From an uncultured Bacilli bacterium (lineage in GTDB: Bacteria > Bacillota_I > Bacilli_A > RF39 > UBA660): 18,433 nucleotides of DNA. Both the position numbers and the translations under genes were made by a program. Under the pieces are notes generated by a model that ran no database searches, was not told the origin of the DNA, and saw only the letters and a program-made list of their open reading frames with translations. This document shows, in pieces, positions 1-7,450 of the stretch (position 1 is its first letter; each line of letters begins with the position of its first letter). The stretch covers positions 1 through 18,433 of the forward strand of contig CAKPAK010000028.1 in NCBI GenBank assembly GCA_934132915.1. The letters are read 5' to 3'.

Positions 1-1776
1 TCTGTTTTAGAAAAGAATTTTTCTTTATCTGTATCAGAAACAAAAGAATATTATTTTGCTTTATGGATAAGTGAGAACGGGCTTGATCAAAGAGAAACGG
101 ATAAGGGAATTTATGGAGGTTTAGTTGAAGTAAACTCTAGCAATGGATCAGGAACAACTGCAACCTTTGGGGACTTTGATACCGATTATTGTACCAATAA
201 TGGGATCACTCAATTAGGGGATTGCATTTTAATTACCGATAAATATGCTTCTGATGTTGATTCGGCGAAAGCAGATATTGAAACTAAGGTCGCCAATTTT
301 AATGAAACAGCCCCAAACATTACTTATACCAAAACAAGTTCTTCCAATATTCAAGGAAGTAGTATTATTAGTACAACCGACAAAATTTATTTTGGAACGA
401 ACTATACATTCAATGAGTCAACTGGTCAGTATGCTTTACAAAAAACAGTAAGAGATGATATGACCAATAAATTATCTACAGATACAACGAAGTATTATAC
501 TTGTGCGAATACTAGTACAAGTTGTTCAACAATGTATGTAATTTATTCTGCAACAAGTACCACTTCTAATGGAACAACAACATATAAAGCAACAAAAGTA
601 GACCAATATAGTTCTACAAAAAATATTGTTAATTTATCTAACAGCGGTCTTTATATGGCCGAAGATGATTATGGAAAAAGTTATTATTACCGAGGAGTTG
701 TCAATAATAACTATGTATCTTTTGCCGGATTTATCTGGCGAATTATCCGGATCAATGGTGATGGCAGTATTAGGATGATTTACTCAGGCACCTCCACTTC
801 TGATACAGGAGCAAAAACAACCATAGGCACCTCAGTCTTTAATACCGATCCTTATGATATGGCTTATTTAGGATATAAGTATGGATTAGACAAAACCTAC
901 CAAGAAACCACCGCGACCAATTTAAACTATAATAATATTAATGCCAATACAACTTATTATTTTGCTGATAGTTATACCAAAAATGATACAACCAAAAAGT
1001 TATCCCTATCAGGAAACTTAACTAACGGAACTCTTGAAACTGTTTGGGGAAGTAATAATAGTACTTACAAATATACTTGTTTTAGCTCCTTATCAACGGG
1101 AAATTGTACCACTCTAGTCGAAATTGCTTCTTACGTGAATGTTAGCCAAGTTAAAGTCAAAGCATATCATTCTTACCTTTCTAAAAGTTATGAATCAACT
1201 TATACAGATGAATATGATAGTACAATCAAAACTAAAATCGATAGTTGGTATAAAACCAACATTCAAGATAAAAACTATTCAGCATACTTAACTGATAATT
1301 TATTTTGCAATGACCGAAGCATTACATCAGGTGATGGCTTTAGTTTAAATGCAATGACTTATTATGGTGCTTATCAAAGAAATGTAAATAAGAAAGAACC
1401 ATCTTATAAATGTCCAAGAAAGATAGACCAATTTACCGTATCTAGCACAACAGCACTAGGAAATGGAGAATTAACCTATCCAGTAGGGTTATTAACCGCC
1501 GATGAAGTTGCATATGCCGGAGGAAAATATGGATACGACAACAGAGAATATTATCTTGCAACAGGGCAGTATTACTGGCTTGGCTCGCCGTCCTACTTCA
1601 CTTCCTGGTATGCCGTTGCGTACGGTTTGCCCGTCACCCCCTCGGGTTTCCTCCTTCCTTGGTCTTGGGTGTCGCATTCGTTCGGTGTCCGCCCAGTTAT
1701 CAATCTAAAGGCTACCACTTTAATTTCAGAAGGCAATGGAACAACAACTAACCCCTACATTGTAAAAATAAATTAA
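1..1776 (+). CDS. Large surface-type protein with C-type-lectin-like C-terminus, 5'-truncated
   Basis: The reading frame is open from the first base to TAA at 1774-1776, so 591 residues are visible and the N-terminus lies outside the window. The ATG at 460 is internal, because the same frame continues upstream without a stop. The protein is rich in Ser, Thr, Asn and Tyr, with sparse Cys in short Cys-x(6-8)-Cys spacings (YTCANTSTSC; YTCFSSLSTGNC), which suggests an extracellular protein. A block reading SFAGFIWRIIRING and a C-terminal block from about residue 490 to 571 (YPVGLLTADEVAYAGG, YYWLGSPS, then FGVRPVINL) resemble the DUF6273/FGE-like C-type-lectin domains found at the ends of surface proteins in gut Firmicutes and of DGR target proteins. 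The last 26 residues (GNGTTTNPYIVKIN end) are AT-rich again. Ligand and anchoring are unknown. The domain call is from remembered motifs, not a search. Confidence 0.85.
   Translation, partial: SVLEKNFSLSVSETKEYYFALWISENGLDQRETDKGIYGGLVEVNSSNGSGTTATFGDFDTDYCTNNGITQLGDCILITDKYASDVDSAKADIETKVANFNETAPNITYTKTSSSNIQGSSIISTTDKIYFGTNYTFNESTGQYALQKTVRDDMTNKLSTDTTKYYTCANTSTSCSTMYVIYSATSTTSNGTTTYKATKVDQYSSTKNIVNLSNSGLYMAEDDYGKSYYYRGVVNNNYVSFAGFIWRIIRINGDGSIRMIYSGTSTSDTGAKTTIGTSVFNTDPYDMAYLGYKYGLDKTYQETTATNLNYNNINANTTYYFADSYTKNDTTKKLSLSGNLTNGTLETVWGSNNSTYKYTCFSSLSTGNCTTLVEIASYVNVSQVKVKAYHSYLSKSYESTYTDEYDSTIKTKIDSWYKTNIQDKNYSAYLTDNLFCNDRSITSGDGFSLNAMTYYGAYQRNVNKKEPSYKCPRKIDQFTVSSTTALGNGELTYPVGLLTADEVAYAGGKYGYDNREYYLATGQYYWLGSPSYFTSWYAVAYGLPVTPSGFLLPWSWVSHSFGVRPVINLKATTLISEGNGTTTNPYIVKIN
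1570..1698 (+). other. Adenine-depleted segment, candidate DGR variable region
   Basis: Within 1575-1694 I count 6 adenines in 120 bases and 74 G+C. The 120 bases at 1441-1560 have 44 adenines. Within the codons from TAC (1573) to CGC (1690-1692) no codon ends in A, although A-ending codons dominate the rest of the gene. Composition changes abruptly at both edges while the reading frame and fold motif continue (YYWLGSPS to FGVRPVINL). Loss of coding-strand adenines is the signature of adenine-specific mutagenic retrohoming by a diversity-generating retroelement. The segment ends in a GC-rich stretch (TTCGGTGTCCGCCC) of the kind that marks the initiation-of-mutagenic-homology end. No reverse transcriptase or template repeat is in the window, so the assignment is inferred. 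Confidence 0.62.
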
Positions 1777-1803
1777 AGACTTTATCCCTAGAAAAAACAA
1801 GAA

Positions 1804-1834
1804 AATATTCTGTCATCTCTATCAGTATTTTTCT
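1804..1834 (+). terminator. Weak candidate terminator after the surface protein
   Basis: AATA-(TT bulge)-CTG at 1804-1812 can pair with CAGTATT at 1823-1829, followed by TTT-CTT. The stem is short and bulged, so this is only a possible terminator. Confidence 0.3.
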
Positions 1835-1858
1835 TCCTCAATTTAATGAATATTTTCG

Positions 1859-1887
1859 TTGTTTATTTATAAATTCTATGATACAAT
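1859..1887 (+). promoter_or_regulatory. SigA-type promoter of the glycosyltransferase gene
   Basis: TTGTTT at 1859-1864 and TACAAT at 1882-1887 are separated by 17 bases. The AAAGGAG ribosome site (1897-1903) follows at once, which implies a very short leader. Confidence 0.6.
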
Positions 1888-1912
1888 GAACTCAGTAAAG
1901 GAGTCGTTATAG

Positions 1913-2854
1913 ATGAAAAAAATATTATCCATTATTGTTCCCTGTTATAATGAGGAACAAGCCCTACCTTTTTTCTATCAAGAAATTGACAAAGTAAGCA
2001 AAGAATTAAAAGAACTAAACTTTGAACTCATTTTTGTAAACGATGGTTCAAAAGATAAGACACTAGAAGTATTAAAAGAATACCATCAAAAAGACAAACG
2101 AGTAAAGTACTTATCTTTTTCGAGAAATTTTGGTAAAGAAGCAGCCATGTATGCTGGTCTAGAACATTCTAAGGGAGATTATGTAACGATTATGGATGCT
2201 GACTTACAAGACCCACCTTCCTTATTAAAAGAAATGTACCAACTAACGGAAAAAGAAGGTTATGACTGCGTGGGTACCAGAAGAGTAACAAGAAAAGGGG
2301 AGCCACCAATCCGAAGTTTTTGTGCAAGATTATTTTATAAACTAATCAATCGTTTAAGCAAAGTAGAAATGGTCGATGGTGCCAGAGATTATCGTTTCAT
2401 GAATCGAAAAATGGTCAATGCCATTCTTGAATTAAAAGAATATAACCGCTATTCGAAAGGATTATTCAGTTTTGTTGGCTTTAAAACCAAATGGCTAGAG
2501 TATGAAAACATCAATCGCGTTGCCGGAGAAACCAAATGGAGTTTTTGGAAATTATTTATCTATGCCCTTGACGGAATCACCGCTTTTTCTACCGTGCCCC
2601 TTGTCTTATCTGCCATATTAGGTCTTGTATTCTGTTTAATTTCCTTCGTCATGATTATCGCCATCATCATCAAAACTTTAGTCTATGGAGACCCTGTTAG
2701 TGGTTGGCCAAGCCTAGTTTGCATCATCTTCTTATGCAGTGGCGTTCAACTATTTTGTATGGGCATTATCGGACAATACTTATCCAAAACTTACCTTGAA
2801 ACCAAAAAACGTCCAATCTATATTATTGGTGAATCTAGTGATGAAGCATCTTAA
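1913..2854 (+). CDS. Family 2 glycosyltransferase, GtrB/CsbB-like polyprenyl-phosphate glycosyltransferase
   Basis: The 313-residue protein has a GT-A catalytic domain (about 1-220). It opens with SIIVPCYNEE, followed by the nucleotide-binding FVNDGSKDKT (residues 41-50), FSRNFGKEAA (69-78) and the metal-binding DADLQDPP motif (residues 95-102). Two long hydrophobic segments follow (about 226-255 and 266-288). This layout matches the GtrB/YkoT/CsbB branch of DPM1-like enzymes, which transfer a sugar from a nucleotide donor to undecaprenyl phosphate at the cytoplasmic face of the membrane. The lipid-linked sugar then decorates a cell-surface polymer. AAAGGAG lies 9 bases before the ATG. No flippase or periplasmic transferase gene is adjacent, so the acceptor cannot be named. 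The sugar is not predictable from sequence. Confidence 0.92.
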   Translation: MKKILSIIVPCYNEEQALPFFYQEIDKVSKELKELNFELIFVNDGSKDKTLEVLKEYHQKDKRVKYLSFSRNFGKEAAMYAGLEHSKGDYVTIMDADLQDPPSLLKEMYQLTEKEGYDCVGTRRVTRKGEPPIRSFCARLFYKLINRLSKVEMVDGARDYRFMNRKMVNAILELKEYNRYSKGLFSFVGFKTKWLEYENINRVAGETKWSFWKLFIYALDGITAFSTVPLVLSAILGLVFCLISFVMIIAIIIKTLVYGDPVSGWPSLVCIIFLCSGVQLFCMGIIGQYLSKTYLETKKRPIYIIGESSDEAS

Positions 2855-3485
2855 GTTTATTTTATGTACAATCTTATTCATTAACATCTTACTTGGTTGT
2901 GCGTCAGAAAATTTTAAAACAAAACAAATAAAGAATAATTCTAAAGAAAAAGTAGTAGAGCCTAGGGTAGAAGAATCAATTCCCCTAGGTCTTTATCAAA
3001 ATATTAAAGGAACAAGAAACCTAACCCAAACCTATACAAGTAATCTTATAATGTATAAAGACATTATTTCTCTTGAAGTATTTTATACCAATGCCTCTAC
3101 TTTAACAGGAAATCAACTCGAACTATGGAATCAATATCAAAATGAACAAAATATAACGGGCAAAAAAATTGGTTATATGCTAGATTACAAAATAGAGAAT
3201 AGAGAAGTCAAGCAAATAATCTTGAGCCCTAGTGATACAGAAAAAATTACGGATGATATTATCGTCTATCTTTATGATGACATTATTCCTCATAATGGAC
3301 GATACAGTCATATTACAAAAGAAGAATACAATGAAAATACAACTTTAAGTTCTATCAAATTAGTTTCGGGAACGAATATTGATAAAATTTCTTCTCCCAT
3401 CACCCTAACTGCCTTCGTTTATGATGAAAGTAATCCTTCCAAATTTCTAGGAACTTACCAAACTAAAATCGAAAGAGCATCTTAG
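2841..3485 (+). CDS. Putative lipoprotein of unknown function
   Basis: I choose the ATG at 2841, which gives 214 residues. It has GGTGA 8 bases upstream and starts a typical lipoprotein signal: positively charged MKHLK, hydrophobic FILCTILFINILLG, then the lipobox LLGC with Cys near residue 19. The same frame is open further upstream (from an ATG at 2739), but that would lie inside the glycosyltransferase coding sequence and bury the signal peptide. The gene overlaps the glycosyltransferase stop by 14 bases, so the two are probably translationally coupled. The mature part is hydrophilic, with Lys/Glu-rich residues after the Cys and then a probably beta-rich domain. I do not recognise a family. 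It is expected on the outer face of the cytoplasmic membrane. Confidence 0.8.
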   Translation: MKHLKFILCTILFINILLGCASENFKTKQIKNNSKEKVVEPRVEESIPLGLYQNIKGTRNLTQTYTSNLIMYKDIISLEVFYTNASTLTGNQLELWNQYQNEQNITGKKIGYMLDYKIENREVKQIILSPSDTEKITDDIIVYLYDDIIPHNGRYSHITKEEYNENTTLSSIKLVSGTNIDKISSPITLTAFVYDESNPSKFLGTYQTKIERAS

Positions 3486-3503
3486 CATAATGATAAAATC
3501 AAC

Positions 3504-3523
3504 TTTTGGTTCCTAAGCCAAAA
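3504..3523. other. Stem-loop between the lipoprotein and rpsP
   Basis: TTTTGGTT (3504-3511) pairs with AGCCAAAA (3516-3523), one G-T pair included, around a CCTA loop. It lacks a following T-run on the plus strand, so it is not a canonical terminator. It may still insulate the upstream operon from the rpsP promoter. Confidence 0.4.
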
Positions 3524-3539
3524 CTGTAACAAAAAAAAG

Positions 3540-3569
3540 TTGACATAATAAGTATTTTTATGTTATAGT
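3540..3569 (+). promoter_or_regulatory. Promoter of rpsP-khpA
   Basis: A consensus TTGACA (3540-3545) and TATAGT (3564-3569) are separated by 18 bases. A strong AAGGAGGAG ribosome site at 3584-3592 follows before the rpsP start. Confidence 0.7.
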
Positions 3570-3598
3570 AATAACACAAGAAAAAGGAGGAGAAAAAT

Positions 3599-3871
3599 AT
3601 GGCAGTTAAAATTAGATTAAAAAGAATGGGCGCTAAAAAAGCACCATTTTACAGAATCGTTGTTGCTGACTCTAGAAGTCCAAGAGATGGTAAGGTAATC
3701 GAGCAATTAGGAACTTACAATCCACTTAAAAATCCTGCTGAAATTAAAGTAGATGAAGAAGCAACATTAAAGAGATTAGCAACAGGAGCACAACCTACAG
3801 ATACAGTAAGAAATATTTTAAGTAAAGCTGGTATTATGGAAAAATTCCACAACCAAAAACAAGGAAAATAA
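3599..3871 (+). CDS. rpsP: 30S ribosomal protein S16
   Basis: The 90-residue protein begins [32 protein letters not shown], the conserved N-terminus of bS16, and continues with [10 protein letters not shown] and the typical [17 protein letters not shown] segment. Length is normal for the family. S16 binds 16S rRNA in the body of the small subunit and is needed for 30S assembly. It has its own near-consensus promoter and an AAGGAGG-class ribosome site. Its TAA stop overlaps the first possible ATG of the next gene, khpA, which is the usual order in Firmicutes (rpsP, khpA, then rimM/trmD). Here rimM and trmD do not follow: a strong terminator closes the unit after khpA. Confidence 0.98.
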   Translation: MAVKIRLKRMGAKKAPFYRIVVADSRSPRDGKVIEQLGTYNPLKNPAEIKVDEEATLKRLATGAQPTDTVRNILSKAGIMEKFHNQKQGK

Positions 3872-4122
3872 TGATGGATTTAGTATTATTAACTAAAACA
3901 ATTGTAGAGTTTCTTTGTCAAGAAAAAGAAGCGGTTTCTGTAAAAGAGTACGAAACAACCGAAGAAGATTTTGTCCATATTGAAGTACTAGTTGCAGAAA
4001 GTGATTTAGGTAGAATTATTGGAAAAAATGGAAAAACGATTCATTCCATTCGAAATATTGTTCAAGCATCATCTACACTAAACCTTGGAAAAAAAGTAAA
4101 AATTGACATTGATGCTTATTAG
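3871..4122 (+). CDS. khpA: KH-domain RNA-binding protein KhpA (YlqC family)
   Basis: This is an 83-residue single KH domain protein. The RNA-contacting GxxG loop is visible as IIGKNGKTIHSIRNIV in the second half of the protein. KhpA partners with KhpB (Jag/EloR) in many Gram-positives and binds small and messenger RNAs that affect cell elongation and division. That role is family knowledge, not visible here. Two ATGs in tandem lie at 3871 and 3874. The first overlaps the rpsP stop codon and the second (MDLVLL...) is equally plausible. AAGGA within the rpsP 3' end supplies the ribosome site, so expression is coupled to rpsP. Confidence 0.95.
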   Translation: MMDLVLLTKTIVEFLCQEKEAVSVKEYETTEEDFVHIEVLVAESDLGRIIGKNGKTIHSIRNIVQASSTLNLGKKVKIDIDAY

Positions 4123-4152
4123 AATAGTCCCAAAAATTAGGACTATTTTTTT
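4123..4152 (+). terminator. Intrinsic terminator of rpsP-khpA
   Basis: AATAGTCC (4123-4130) pairs perfectly with GGACTATT (4140-4147) around a 9-base loop and is followed by a run of T. It starts directly after the khpA stop codon. Confidence 0.92.
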
Positions 4153-4189
4153 GTATATTCTCCAATTTAAAGAGGAGAAATTTATGGGC

Positions 4190-4218
4190 TTGACAAGTAG
4201 AAAAATACTAGATACAAT
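4190..4218 (+). promoter_or_regulatory. Consensus promoter of rny
   Basis: TTGACA (4190-4195) and TACAAT (4213-4218) are separated by 17 bases. The predicted transcript has a leader of about 70 bases before the rny start. Confidence 0.8.
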
Positions 4219-4295
4219 AAATATGTATAGTAATTAATCATTAATATTTTTTAATATTTAATTTTCTATTCAAAGATAAAGAATGGAGGTGAATT

Positions 4296-5849
4296 ATGAA
4301 TACACTATTAATCTCCATTTTAGTATTTTTCCTTGGAATTTTTTTAGGCGTAGCCGGCATGACTATCATAAATATAATAAAGATAAAACGGGGTAGAAGT
4401 ACCGCCTTAAGTATTGTTGAAGAAGCCAAAAAAGAGGCCGAAAAAAGCAAAAGAGAATCTATTTTGGAGACCAAAGAAGAAATTCATAAATTAAAATTAG
4501 AAACCGAAAAAGAAATCAAAGAAAAAAAACAAGAAGTAAAAGAATCAGAAGATAGACTCTTAAAAAGAGAATCTAACATAGACAGAAGAGACTTAGCCTT
4601 ACAAAATAGGGAAGATATGGTCAATGAAAAAGAAAATTCTCTACAAGAAAAACAAAAAGAAATCCAAGAAAAAATGGATGAAATGGAAGAATTAAAGAAA
4701 AGTGAACTAGAAAAATTAGAATCCATTGCAGGACTGACTAGAAATGAAGCCAAAGATACCATTATGAAAAGAGTTGAAAATGATATCTCTAAAGAAATAG
4801 CAACTTATATCAAAGAAAAAGAATCCATTGCTAAAATAGAATCCGATACCATTGCTAAAGAAATGATTATCAGTAGTATGCAACGATATGCCGCTGACGT
4901 TACCAATACCAAGACAGTTTCTGTAATTTCTCTACCAAATGATGAAATGAAAGGAAGAATTATTGGTCGTGAAGGACGCAATGTTCGTACCATTGAAGCC
5001 GTAACAGGTGTTGATTTAATTATTGATGATACCCCAGAAGCGATTGTTATTTCTTCTTTTGACCCCCTAAGAAGGGAAATTGCCCGATTAACATTAGAGT
5101 CTCTTATCAGTGATGGCAGAATTCATCCTGGTAGAATTGAAGAAGTTTATGACAAAACTTGTAATGATGTCAAAGCAACCATTCGTGAATATGGAAAAGA
5201 GGCAATTTATTCTCTTGGCATTAGCAAGATGGATGCCGAATTAATTGAAACGGTAGGAAAGTTACACTTTAGGACAAGTTACAGCCAAAATGCCTTGCAA
5301 CATTCTCTAGAAGTGGCAAATATTTCTGGCCTTCTTGCCAGTGAATTAGGAGAAAATGTTAATTTAGCCAAACGTGCTGGTCTTTTACATGATATAGGTA
5401 AGGCAATTGATTATGAAATGGAAGGCTCTCATGTTCAAATTGGTGCAGAAATTGCTAAAAAATATGGAGAAGACGAAGTCGTTATTAATGCCATTTTATC
5501 TCACCATGGGGATACCGAACCAACAAGTATGATTGCATCCATTGTAGCCATTGCTGATACCATCTCTGCCTCTCGTCCAGGTGCTAGAAATGATACTTCA
5601 GAAAATTATTTCCAAAGATTAGAAACCTTAGAGGCAATTGGGAAATCTATCCCAGGTGTAGAAAAAGCCTATGCTGTTCAAGCAGGAAGAGAAATTCGCG
5701 TGATGGTAAGTCCTAGTGAAGTAGACGATTTAACAAGTTATCAAATTGCTAGGGAAATCAAAATGAAAATCGAGTCAGAAATGCAATACCCAGGCACAAT
5801 CAAAGTAACCGTCATCAGAGAAACAAGAGCAACCGAAGAAGCCAAATAA
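4296..5849 (+). CDS. rny: Ribonuclease Y
   Basis: The 517-residue protein shows the full RNase Y plan. It has an N-terminal membrane anchor (residues 4-30), a long Lys/Glu-rich coiled coil (about 35-180) and a KH domain with [10 protein letters not shown] (220-229). An HD phosphohydrolase domain follows, with H336 and the metal-binding LLHDIGKA (363-370), then SHHGDTEP and a C-terminal domain ending [13 protein letters not shown]. It is the membrane-bound endoribonuclease that starts mRNA decay in Bacilli and Mollicutes. Length is normal. ATGGAGGTGA lies just upstream of the ATG. The gene has its own consensus promoter and a terminator immediately after the stop, so it is a single-gene unit. 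The usual neighbours recA/cinA and ymdB are absent. Confidence 0.98.
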   Translation: MNTLLISILVFFLGIFLGVAGMTIINIIKIKRGRSTALSIVEEAKKEAEKSKRESILETKEEIHKLKLETEKEIKEKKQEVKESEDRLLKRESNIDRRDLALQNREDMVNEKENSLQEKQKEIQEKMDEMEELKKSELEKLESIAGLTRNEAKDTIMKRVENDISKEIATYIKEKESIAKIESDTIAKEMIISSMQRYAADVTNTKTVSVISLPNDEMKGRIIGREGRNVRTIEAVTGVDLIIDDTPEAIVISSFDPLRREIARLTLESLISDGRIHPGRIEEVYDKTCNDVKATIREYGKEAIYSLGISKMDAELIETVGKLHFRTSYSQNALQHSLEVANISGLLASELGENVNLAKRAGLLHDIGKAIDYEMEGSHVQIGAEIAKKYGEDEVVINAILSHHGDTEPTSMIASIVAIADTISASRPGARNDTSENYFQRLETLEAIGKSIPGVEKAYAVQAGREIRVMVSPSEVDDLTSYQIAREIKMKIESEMQYPGTIKVTVIRETRATEEAK

Positions 5850-5878
5850 TGGAAGGACAATACTTCCATTTTTCTTTT
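5848..5878 (+). terminator. Intrinsic terminator of rny
   Basis: AATGGAAG (5848-5855) pairs with CTTCCATT (5863-5870) around a 7-base loop, followed by TTTCTTTT. The left arm starts within the rny stop codon. Confidence 0.88.
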
Positions 5879-5893
5879 CCTTCACATATTTTT

Positions 5894-6256
5894 CTAAACC
5901 AAAGAAGGATTAACATCTCCCTTATCCGTAAGTTGACAATACAAATATAAAAACGAAGCAATCACCACCAGGATACTAGCAAAAAATCTCATCTCACAAA
6001 TATCGGTATTCTTTCCCTCTGCTTTATTCCTTGAAAAAACTTGATATTTACGATAAGAAAGATAAACATAGATAAAGAAAGAAATGAGAACAGTTAAAGT
6101 AAAAATACTTTTGGATAAATTCTTAGATGAAATATCTTTTTCTCGGTAAAACTTTTTTTCTAATTCATCTCCAAAAATATTAAAAACACTTAAAATAATA
6201 AAAATAACCCAAATCCACTCATCAACTCTTAGTTCTCTTTCTTTATCATTATTCAT
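5894..6256 (-). CDS. Small membrane protein of unknown function
   Basis: This 120-residue minus-strand frame lies between rny and frr. It has three hydrophobic segments, about residues 13-29 (WIWVIFIILSVFNIFG), 48-67 (KSIFTLTVLISFFIYVYLSY) and 91-109 (FFASILVVIASFLYLYCQL), joined by Lys/Arg/Glu-rich linkers. The pattern of membrane segments and the fact that the frame fills the gap between two terminated plus-strand genes support a real gene. However, no clear ribosome site precedes the ATG: AGGAAG lies about 20 bases upstream, and the minus-strand promoter is weak. I do not recognise a family. A role in the membrane is all that can be inferred. Confidence 0.62.
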   Translation of the reverse strand: MNNDKERELRVDEWIWVIFIILSVFNIFGDELEKKFYREKDISSKNLSKSIFTLTVLISFFIYVYLSYRKYQVFSRNKAEGKNTDICEMRFFASILVVIASFLYLYCQLTDKGDVNPSLV

Positions 6257-6275
6257 ATTTAAGTATATGAAAGAC

Positions 6276-6304
6276 TTCCTATTTCTATAAATTTATGTTA
6301 AAAT
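6276..6304 (+). promoter_or_regulatory. Possible promoter of frr
   Basis: TAAAAT at 6299-6304 is a reasonable -10 box with a poor -35 (TTCCTA at 6276-6281), 17 bases apart. It is placed correctly, about 30 bases before the frr start. Confidence 0.4.
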
Positions 6305-6337
6305 AAATTTATCAAAACAAGAAAGGTGAAATAAAAT

Positions 6338-6886
6338 ATGGAATTAGATGAATTATTATTAGAATGTGAAAGTAGAATGGAAGAATCAATTACTTCCATG
6401 GAAAAAAGATTTCTTAATGTAAGAGCGGGTAGAGCAAACCCAGGAATATTAGATGGCATTATGGTAGAGTATTATGGAGCGCCAACCCCATTAAAACAAC
6501 TTGCCAATATTTCTATCCCAGAAGCAAGACAGTTATCAATAAAACCATTCGATAAAAGTATTTTAGGAGATATTGAAAAAGCTATTTTTGAAGCCAATAT
6601 CGGTCTTACCCCAAACAACAATGGAGAAGTCATTTTTCTAGTCATTCCAGCTCTAACAGAAGATAGAAGACGTGAGTTAGTCAAACAAGTAAAACAAATT
6701 GCTGAAGAAGCAAAAATTGCCCTAAGAAACATTAGACAAGATATCAATAACGACATCAAAAAAGAAAAATTACCAGAAGATATTGAAAAACAAGGAAACG
6801 AAGAAGTACAGGAGCTTATCAATAAATACAACAAAAAAATAGAAGAAGCCCTAAAAGTAAAAGAACAAGAATTAATGACAATCTAA
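6338..6886 (+). CDS. frr: Ribosome recycling factor
   Basis: The 182-residue protein has the family's hallmark segments: MEKRFLNVRAGRANPGILDGIMVEYYGAPTPL near the N-terminus, ISIPEARQLSIKPFDKS in the middle, and GEVIFLVIPALTEDRRRELVK followed by a long helical C-terminus. With EF-G it splits the post-termination 70S ribosome. Length is normal. AAGGTGA precedes the ATG by a normal distance. In most Firmicutes frr follows tsf-pyrH. Here it stands alone, between a minus-strand membrane gene and a terminator, so its expression is probably uncoupled from pyrH. Confidence 0.98.
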   Translation: MELDELLLECESRMEESITSMEKRFLNVRAGRANPGILDGIMVEYYGAPTPLKQLANISIPEARQLSIKPFDKSILGDIEKAIFEANIGLTPNNNGEVIFLVIPALTEDRRRELVKQVKQIAEEAKIALRNIRQDINNDIKKEKLPEDIEKQGNEEVQELINKYNKKIEEALKVKEQELMTI

Positions 6887-6899
6887 TTGTCATTTTTTT
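6874..6899 (+). terminator. Intrinsic terminator of frr overlapping its stop codon
   Basis: AATGACAAT (6874-6882) pairs perfectly with ATTGTCATT (6886-6894) and is followed by T to 6899. The loop contains the start of the frr stop codon (TAA 6884-6886), so the left arm is coding sequence. Confidence 0.88.
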
Positions 6900-6932
6900 A
6901 AACACCAAAATAAAATTATCCAACAAATTATA

Positions 6933-6961
6933 TTGATTGTATAGAAAAACTACGGTATAAT
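6933..6961 (+). promoter_or_regulatory. Promoter of the DUF4234-DUF2752 pair
   Basis: TTGATT (6933-6938) and a perfect TATAAT (6956-6961) are separated by 17 bases, followed by AAGGAG at 6974-6979 before the start. Confidence 0.75.
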
Positions 6962-6988
6962 AAAAAAGTATAGAAGGAGTGATCAATA

Positions 6989-7450
6989 ATGAAGTATTGT
7001 CCAAATTGTGGAAAAGAAATTGTAGCGGGTGCATCTTTTTGCGATAATTGCGGAGCCAAACTAGGAGGAGAGAATCAAGCGAGTTATTCAAATTATTCGA
7101 CTCCCATTTTACCCAATCGAAATATTGCCATCTCTGTTATTTTATCTTTAGTAACCTGTGGAATTTATAATATTTATTGGTTTATTATGATGACAGATGA
7201 ATCTAATAGCATTAGCGATGAGGAGTATTCTAGTGGTGCCATGTCTCTTTTATTTACCATTATCACTTGCGGAATTTATGCAATTTACTGGAATTACCAA
7301 ATGGGACGCAAATTAGCAGAAGCGGGGAAAAAATATAACTTAGCCATCGCCGATAATTCTATTCTTTATTTAGTCTTATCCATCTTCGGCCTAGGAATTG
7401 TCAGCAATTGTCTCATCCAAAGTGACTTAAATCGTTTCTCTGCATCATGA
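6989..7450 (+). CDS. Zinc-ribbon DUF4234 membrane protein
   Basis: The 153-residue protein opens with a short zinc ribbon (CPNCG at residues 4-8, CDNCG at 18-22, paired CxxC motifs). After a polar linker it has membrane segments, each with the repeated signature TCGIYNIYWFI / TCGIYAIYWNY that marks the DUF4234 family. A third hydrophobic segment (ILYLVLSIFGLGIVSNCL) lies near the C-terminus, where the typical IQSDLNRF ending is present. The function of the family is not established. The zinc ribbon presumably faces the cytoplasm. Its TGA stop overlaps the ATG of the next gene by four bases (ATGA), indicating translational coupling. Confidence 0.9.
   Translation: MKYCPNCGKEIVAGASFCDNCGAKLGGENQASYSNYSTPILPNRNIAISVILSLVTCGIYNIYWFIMMTDESNSISDEEYSSGAMSLLFTIITCGIYAIYWNYQMGRKLAEAGKKYNLAIADNSILYLVLSIFGLGIVSNCLIQSDLNRFSAS

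Noticed and set aside
1492..1708. Open frames on both strands across the GC-rich segment (minus 1492-1677; plus 1502-1708)
   Set aside because: They exist because the segment has few A/T-rich stop codons. The surface-protein frame runs through it without a break and ends in a conserved motif.
460..1776. The surface protein starting at the ATG at 460
   Set aside because: The same frame is open back to base 1 with similar composition, so 460 is an internal Met. The true start lies upstream of the window.
3500..3542. CAACTTTT ... AAAAGTTG as an operator at the rpsP promoter
   Set aside because: The repeat is A/T-rich and overlaps an ordinary hairpin and the -35 box. There is no independent evidence for a regulator.
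4184..4237. A 17-codon ORF (MGLTSRKILDTINMYSN) after AGAGGAG
   Set aside because: It covers the consensus rny promoter and follows a strong terminator, so no transcript is expected to include its start.
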